Source: Tolypothrix sp. PCC 7712
Lineage (GTDB): Bacteria > Cyanobacteriota > Cyanobacteriia > Cyanobacteriales > Nostocaceae
NCBI RefSeq assembly: GCF_025860405.1
Contig: NZ_CP063785.1
Coordinates: 3,906,001 to 3,970,000, forward strand
Length of the DNA stretch: 64,000 nt
Reading direction: 5' to 3'
Below the pieces are notes generated by a model. That model was not told where the DNA came from and did no database searches. It was given only the letters and a program-made list of their open reading frames with translations. A program made the position numbers and the translations under genes. Shown in pieces: positions 61,085 through 64,000 of this stretch (the first letter of the stretch is position 1; every line of letters begins with the position of its first letter).

Positions 61085-61840
61085 ATGCAAGCGAATTCCA
61101 ACACTTCCTCTCCTGCTGCATCGACTCAGAACGCTCCCAAATCCAGAAAGTTTTTGATCCCGCGTTCTCAAACTCGAAGTTTCTTGATCAAATTTACCTT
61201 CATGACCTGTGTGGGATGGGTTGTAGGTGGCCTTGCCAGTATAGCTTTAGAAAAGCTGCTAGATAGCGTTTCTCCTGCTTTTTTTCCAGATTCCCAAATG
61301 TGGATGAACTTTGCTAACTACCTCAGCAGCGTTGTCTTTGCCTTAATTTTCGCTGCCGATCAAGCCTTGGTAATACGGCAATATGTATCTGGTTGGTGGT
61401 GGATGTTAGCTACTAGCATCGGTTGGCTGCTATCTAGTAGCGTTGCTACAGCTTGGATTAACTATATATCATCGATTGCTGCATCTTTTAACGAAACTTT
61501 ACCTCCTGAGGCGGTGGTAGTTTTAGGATTCTTGTCTACGATTTCCTATATTATTTCCGGTGTTTGGCTAGGACTTTGCCAATGGTTGGTGTTACGACGC
61601 TACACAATTAACGCTTGGTGGTGGAATTTTTTGCCAGCAGTTGCCTTCTTCTTCATCAGTACTTTAATTTGGTTGCTTTCTTTATTGCAAAATTTTATTC
61701 CCGAAGCCTACCGGACTTCGATATTGTATTGGAATGGGCAAGGATTTACAGCATTCATTCTGGGCTTTATTCCCGCAATTGGCTTGTGTACTTTAAAAAG
61801 AAAACAAAACCACAAGAATGTTATTCCTAGTTCATCCTAA
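61085..61840 (+). CDS. hypothetical polytopic membrane protein
   Basis: 251 residues. A polar Ser/Ala-rich N-terminus of ~30 residues is followed by about six hydrophobic helices, with repeated Trp-rich motifs at helix ends (QYVSGWWWMLATSIGWLLSS and RRYTINAWWWNFLPAVAFFF). The two halves look like an internal duplication: both contain Q-W/A-L-V-I/L-R-x-Y followed by WWW. No family is recognised with confidence. Confidence 0.75.
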   Translation: MQANSNTSSPAASTQNAPKSRKFLIPRSQTRSFLIKFTFMTCVGWVVGGLASIALEKLLDSVSPAFFPDSQMWMNFANYLSSVVFALIFAADQALVIRQYVSGWWWMLATSIGWLLSSSVATAWINYISSIAASFNETLPPEAVVVLGFLSTISYIISGVWLGLCQWLVLRRYTINAWWWNFLPAVAFFFISTLIWLLSLLQNFIPEAYRTSILYWNGQGFTAFILGFIPAIGLCTLKRKQNHKNVIPSSS

Positions 61841-61889
61841 GGTTATTAGGCAGCATTTAGCTGCTTATTTCTGATTTATAAGCATAATT

Positions 61890-63968
61890 TTGATGTCTCA
61901 GAATAATTTTTTACAAAATCTTACTAAACCACCAGTTGCTGACCAACACCCAGAAGTTTTAGAGTTACATGGCGATCGCCGCATCGACAACTACTTTTGG
62001 TTACGTGATGTTGATAACCCCCAAGTTATAGCTTATTTAGAAGCAGAAAATAGTTATACAGCAGCGATGATGCAACACACAGAATCGCTGCAAACCAAGC
62101 TCTACAATGAAATGTTGGCGCGGATTAAAGAAACTGACTTATCTGTGCCTTATCTTAAGGATAATTACTACTATTATTTACGGACTGAAGAAGGTAAAAA
62201 TTATCCAATTTATTGCCGTAAAAAAGATAATTTATCAGCGCCAGAAGAAATACTTTTAGATGAAAACGAACTAGCTAAAGGACATGAATTCTTTAGTTTA
62301 GGCGTATTTGACATTAGCCCTAATCATCAAATTTTAGCTTATTCTGTTGATACTAGTGGTTCGGAGCAATATACTTTATTTTTTCTAGATTTAACCACCC
62401 ATCAATTATTATCAGAAACTATTCCTGATACTTATTTCTCTTTTGCTTGGGCAAACGATAATCAAACAGTATTTTATACCAAAATTGATGATGCCAATCG
62501 TCCCTATCAACTATTTAGCCATATATTAGGAACTACTCCTGATGCAGATGTTCTCCTCTATGAGGAAGCAGATGAGCTTTATCATTTATATGTGGATAAA
62601 ACTCGTAGCCAAGCATATATTTTGATGAGCTTAAGAAGCAGCATAACTACAGAAGTTCATTATTTAGATGCAAATCATCCTCAAGGGAATTGGCAATTAA
62701 TTCACCCCCGGACTACGGGAATGGAATACGATGTTGACCATCATAGCGATTACTTTTACATTGTGACTAATGATGAGGCTACTAACTTTAAATTAGTAAA
62801 AACCTTAGTCGCTTCGCCCAGTAAAGCCAATTGGCAAACTTTAATTCCCCATCAAGAAGATATTTTGTTATCAGGAATTAGTTTATTTGCAAATCATTTA
62901 GTAATTTATGAACGCAAAGGTGGGTTAGAAACTGCGAGAGTAAAAAACCTAGCTACAGGAGAGGAAAGTAATATTACTTTTCCTGAGCCTACCTATGAAT
63001 TTTATGAAGGCAATAACCCAGAGTTTAATACTACCATTTTGCGTTTTCATTACACTTCATTTATTACACCGCAATCTGTGTTCGATTACAACATGGAAAC
63101 ACAGCAGCGGGAGTTAAAAAAAGAAACAGAAGTACTTGGTGGCTACGACAGAACTCAATATCAAAGTGAGTGGCTCATGGCTACCGCCAACGATGGGACA
63201 AAAATTCCTATCTCGATTGTTTACAAACAAGGAATTAAAAAAGATAGCCAAAATCCCTTATTACTTACAGGTTACGGCGCTTACGGTTCTTCTTACCCAG
63301 CCACATTTTCCTCAAATCGCCTGACATTGCTAGATAGAGGAATTTTGTTTGCCATTGCCCATATTCGTGGTGGGGAAGAAATGGGACGAAAATGGTATGA
63401 AGATGGCAAATTTTTACAGAAAAAGAACACCTTTACAGATTTTATCGCCTGTGCGGAATATTTAATTAATGAAAAATGGACAGCGAGCGATCGCCTAGTG
63501 ATTACAGGCGGTAGTGCAGGCGGCTTATTGATGGGCGCAGTTATGAATCTGCGTCCCGAACTATTCAAAGCAGTAGTCGCCCATGTTCCCTTTGTCGATA
63601 TCGTCACGACAATATTAGATACTTCATTACCCCTCTCTGCAATGGAATGGGAAGAATGGGGTAATCCCAACGATCCAGTGTATTACGACTACATGAAATC
63701 CTATTCGCCCTACGATAATGTTGAGGCGAAAGATTACCCAGATATGTTGATTACTGCTGGCTTAAATGATTCTCGTGTCAAATATTGGGAACCAGCGAAG
63801 TGGACAGCCAAACTCCGAGAACTCAAAACCGATAACAATATTCTCCTGTTAAAAACCAATATGGGTGCAGGACATAGTGGCGCATCTGGGCGTTATGAAA
63901 GCTTGCGCGAATTGGCTTTTGAGTATGCTTTTATTTTGGATAGGCTGGGACTAGGGACTGGGGACTAG
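61890..63968 (+). CDS. ptrB: oligopeptidase B (S9A prolyl oligopeptidase family)
   Basis: 692 residues. The N-terminal beta-propeller (PPVADQHPEVLELHGDRRID, then DNYFWLRD, the S9A opening) covers to about 420. The C-terminal alpha/beta hydrolase domain carries nucleophile GGSAGG (Ser ~543), Asp in TAGLNDSRV and His ~661 in GAGHSGASGRYE. The Glu/Asp-rich HVPFVDIVTTILDTSLPLS stretch matches oligopeptidase B. It cleaves short peptides after Arg/Lys. The gene starts 49 bases after the membrane protein gene. G-rich heptamers follow the stop to the window end. Confidence 0.92.
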   Translation: MMSQNNFLQNLTKPPVADQHPEVLELHGDRRIDNYFWLRDVDNPQVIAYLEAENSYTAAMMQHTESLQTKLYNEMLARIKETDLSVPYLKDNYYYYLRTEEGKNYPIYCRKKDNLSAPEEILLDENELAKGHEFFSLGVFDISPNHQILAYSVDTSGSEQYTLFFLDLTTHQLLSETIPDTYFSFAWANDNQTVFYTKIDDANRPYQLFSHILGTTPDADVLLYEEADELYHLYVDKTRSQAYILMSLRSSITTEVHYLDANHPQGNWQLIHPRTTGMEYDVDHHSDYFYIVTNDEATNFKLVKTLVASPSKANWQTLIPHQEDILLSGISLFANHLVIYERKGGLETARVKNLATGEESNITFPEPTYEFYEGNNPEFNTTILRFHYTSFITPQSVFDYNMETQQRELKKETEVLGGYDRTQYQSEWLMATANDGTKIPISIVYKQGIKKDSQNPLLLTGYGAYGSSYPATFSSNRLTLLDRGILFAIAHIRGGEEMGRKWYEDGKFLQKKNTFTDFIACAEYLINEKWTASDRLVITGGSAGGLLMGAVMNLRPELFKAVVAHVPFVDIVTTILDTSLPLSAMEWEEWGNPNDPVYYDYMKSYSPYDNVEAKDYPDMLITAGLNDSRVKYWEPAKWTAKLRELKTDNNILLLKTNMGAGHSGASGRYESLRELAFEYAFILDRLGLGTGD

Positions 63969-64000
63969 GGACTGGGGATGAAGGGGATGGGGGAGACATG

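Overview
The window looks like chromosomal DNA of a filamentous cyanobacterium of the Nostocales (Nostoc, Calothrix or Tolypothrix type). The grounds are very frequent GCGATCGC (HIP1) sites, heptanucleotide tandem repeats (STRR) and small dispersed repeats between genes, and gene content: gas-vesicle GvpA, an acyl-lipid desaturase, a phytochrome-rich set of two-component proteins, zinc-ribbon Ser/Thr kinases and an IS701-type element. SMC, HemE and PntAB argue for a chromosome rather than a plasmid.

Layout. 1-9.6 kb: a lone HicB-like antitoxin, an alpha/beta hydrolase, a Ser/Thr kinase, a three-gene sulfonate/nitrate-type ABC importer, toxin-antitoxin remnants, a 63-bp minisatellite and a two-RCK potassium channel. 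9.6-14.0 kb: a truncated HAD phosphatase followed by a minus-strand array of 27 tRNA or tRNA-like genes with a good sigma70-type promoter at its head. 14.2-15.8 kb: an HNH protein gene with a strong hairpin terminator in its leader, preceded by a promoter-to-terminator unit with no recognised gene. 15.8-27.6 kb: patatin phospholipase, a 1.7-kb gene-free stretch, a heme-oxygenase-like diiron protein, a methyltransferase, a CD225/DUF2752 pair, a WD40 kinase, an MBL-fold protein, a receiver-Hpt protein and gvpA. 29-36.7 kb: pntA-pntB, the ssuE/ssuD/acyl-CoA-dehydrogenase-like sulfonate genes and a 2H phosphoesterase. 37-45 kb: RDD, membrane protein and SpoIIM genes, then a PRC-barrel protein and SMC. 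46-64 kb: hybrid histidine kinase, GTPase, a TetR fusion protein, Delta9 desaturase, radical SAM protein, GAF histidine kinase, epimerase, hemE, a membrane protein and oligopeptidase B.

The standout is the tRNA array. It covers anticodons for 19 amino acids (only Ile has no assigned gene, and the CAT tRNA could fill that role). Five members carry the same 27-nt insert at the same point of the T-loop, in the same orientation; a sixth copy lies between genes at 21899-21925. A 1389-bp IS701-family element sits in the D-loop of tRNA-Glu(CTC) with a TTAA duplication, separating 25 tRNA genes from the promoter. Four members have leucine anticodons but lack the long variable arm expected of tRNA-Leu. 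The array is either decaying under attack by small mobile repeats or contains tRNAs that need unusual processing.

Other points of interest are a miniature element nested inside another with a 9-bp duplication (40050-40387), a TetR regulator fused to a degenerate tyrosine-recombinase-like domain next to a desaturase gene, and the candidate short transcript upstream of the HNH gene. Sulfonate use is split between an importer at 3.4-6.1 kb and desulfonation enzymes at 32.2-35.4 kb.
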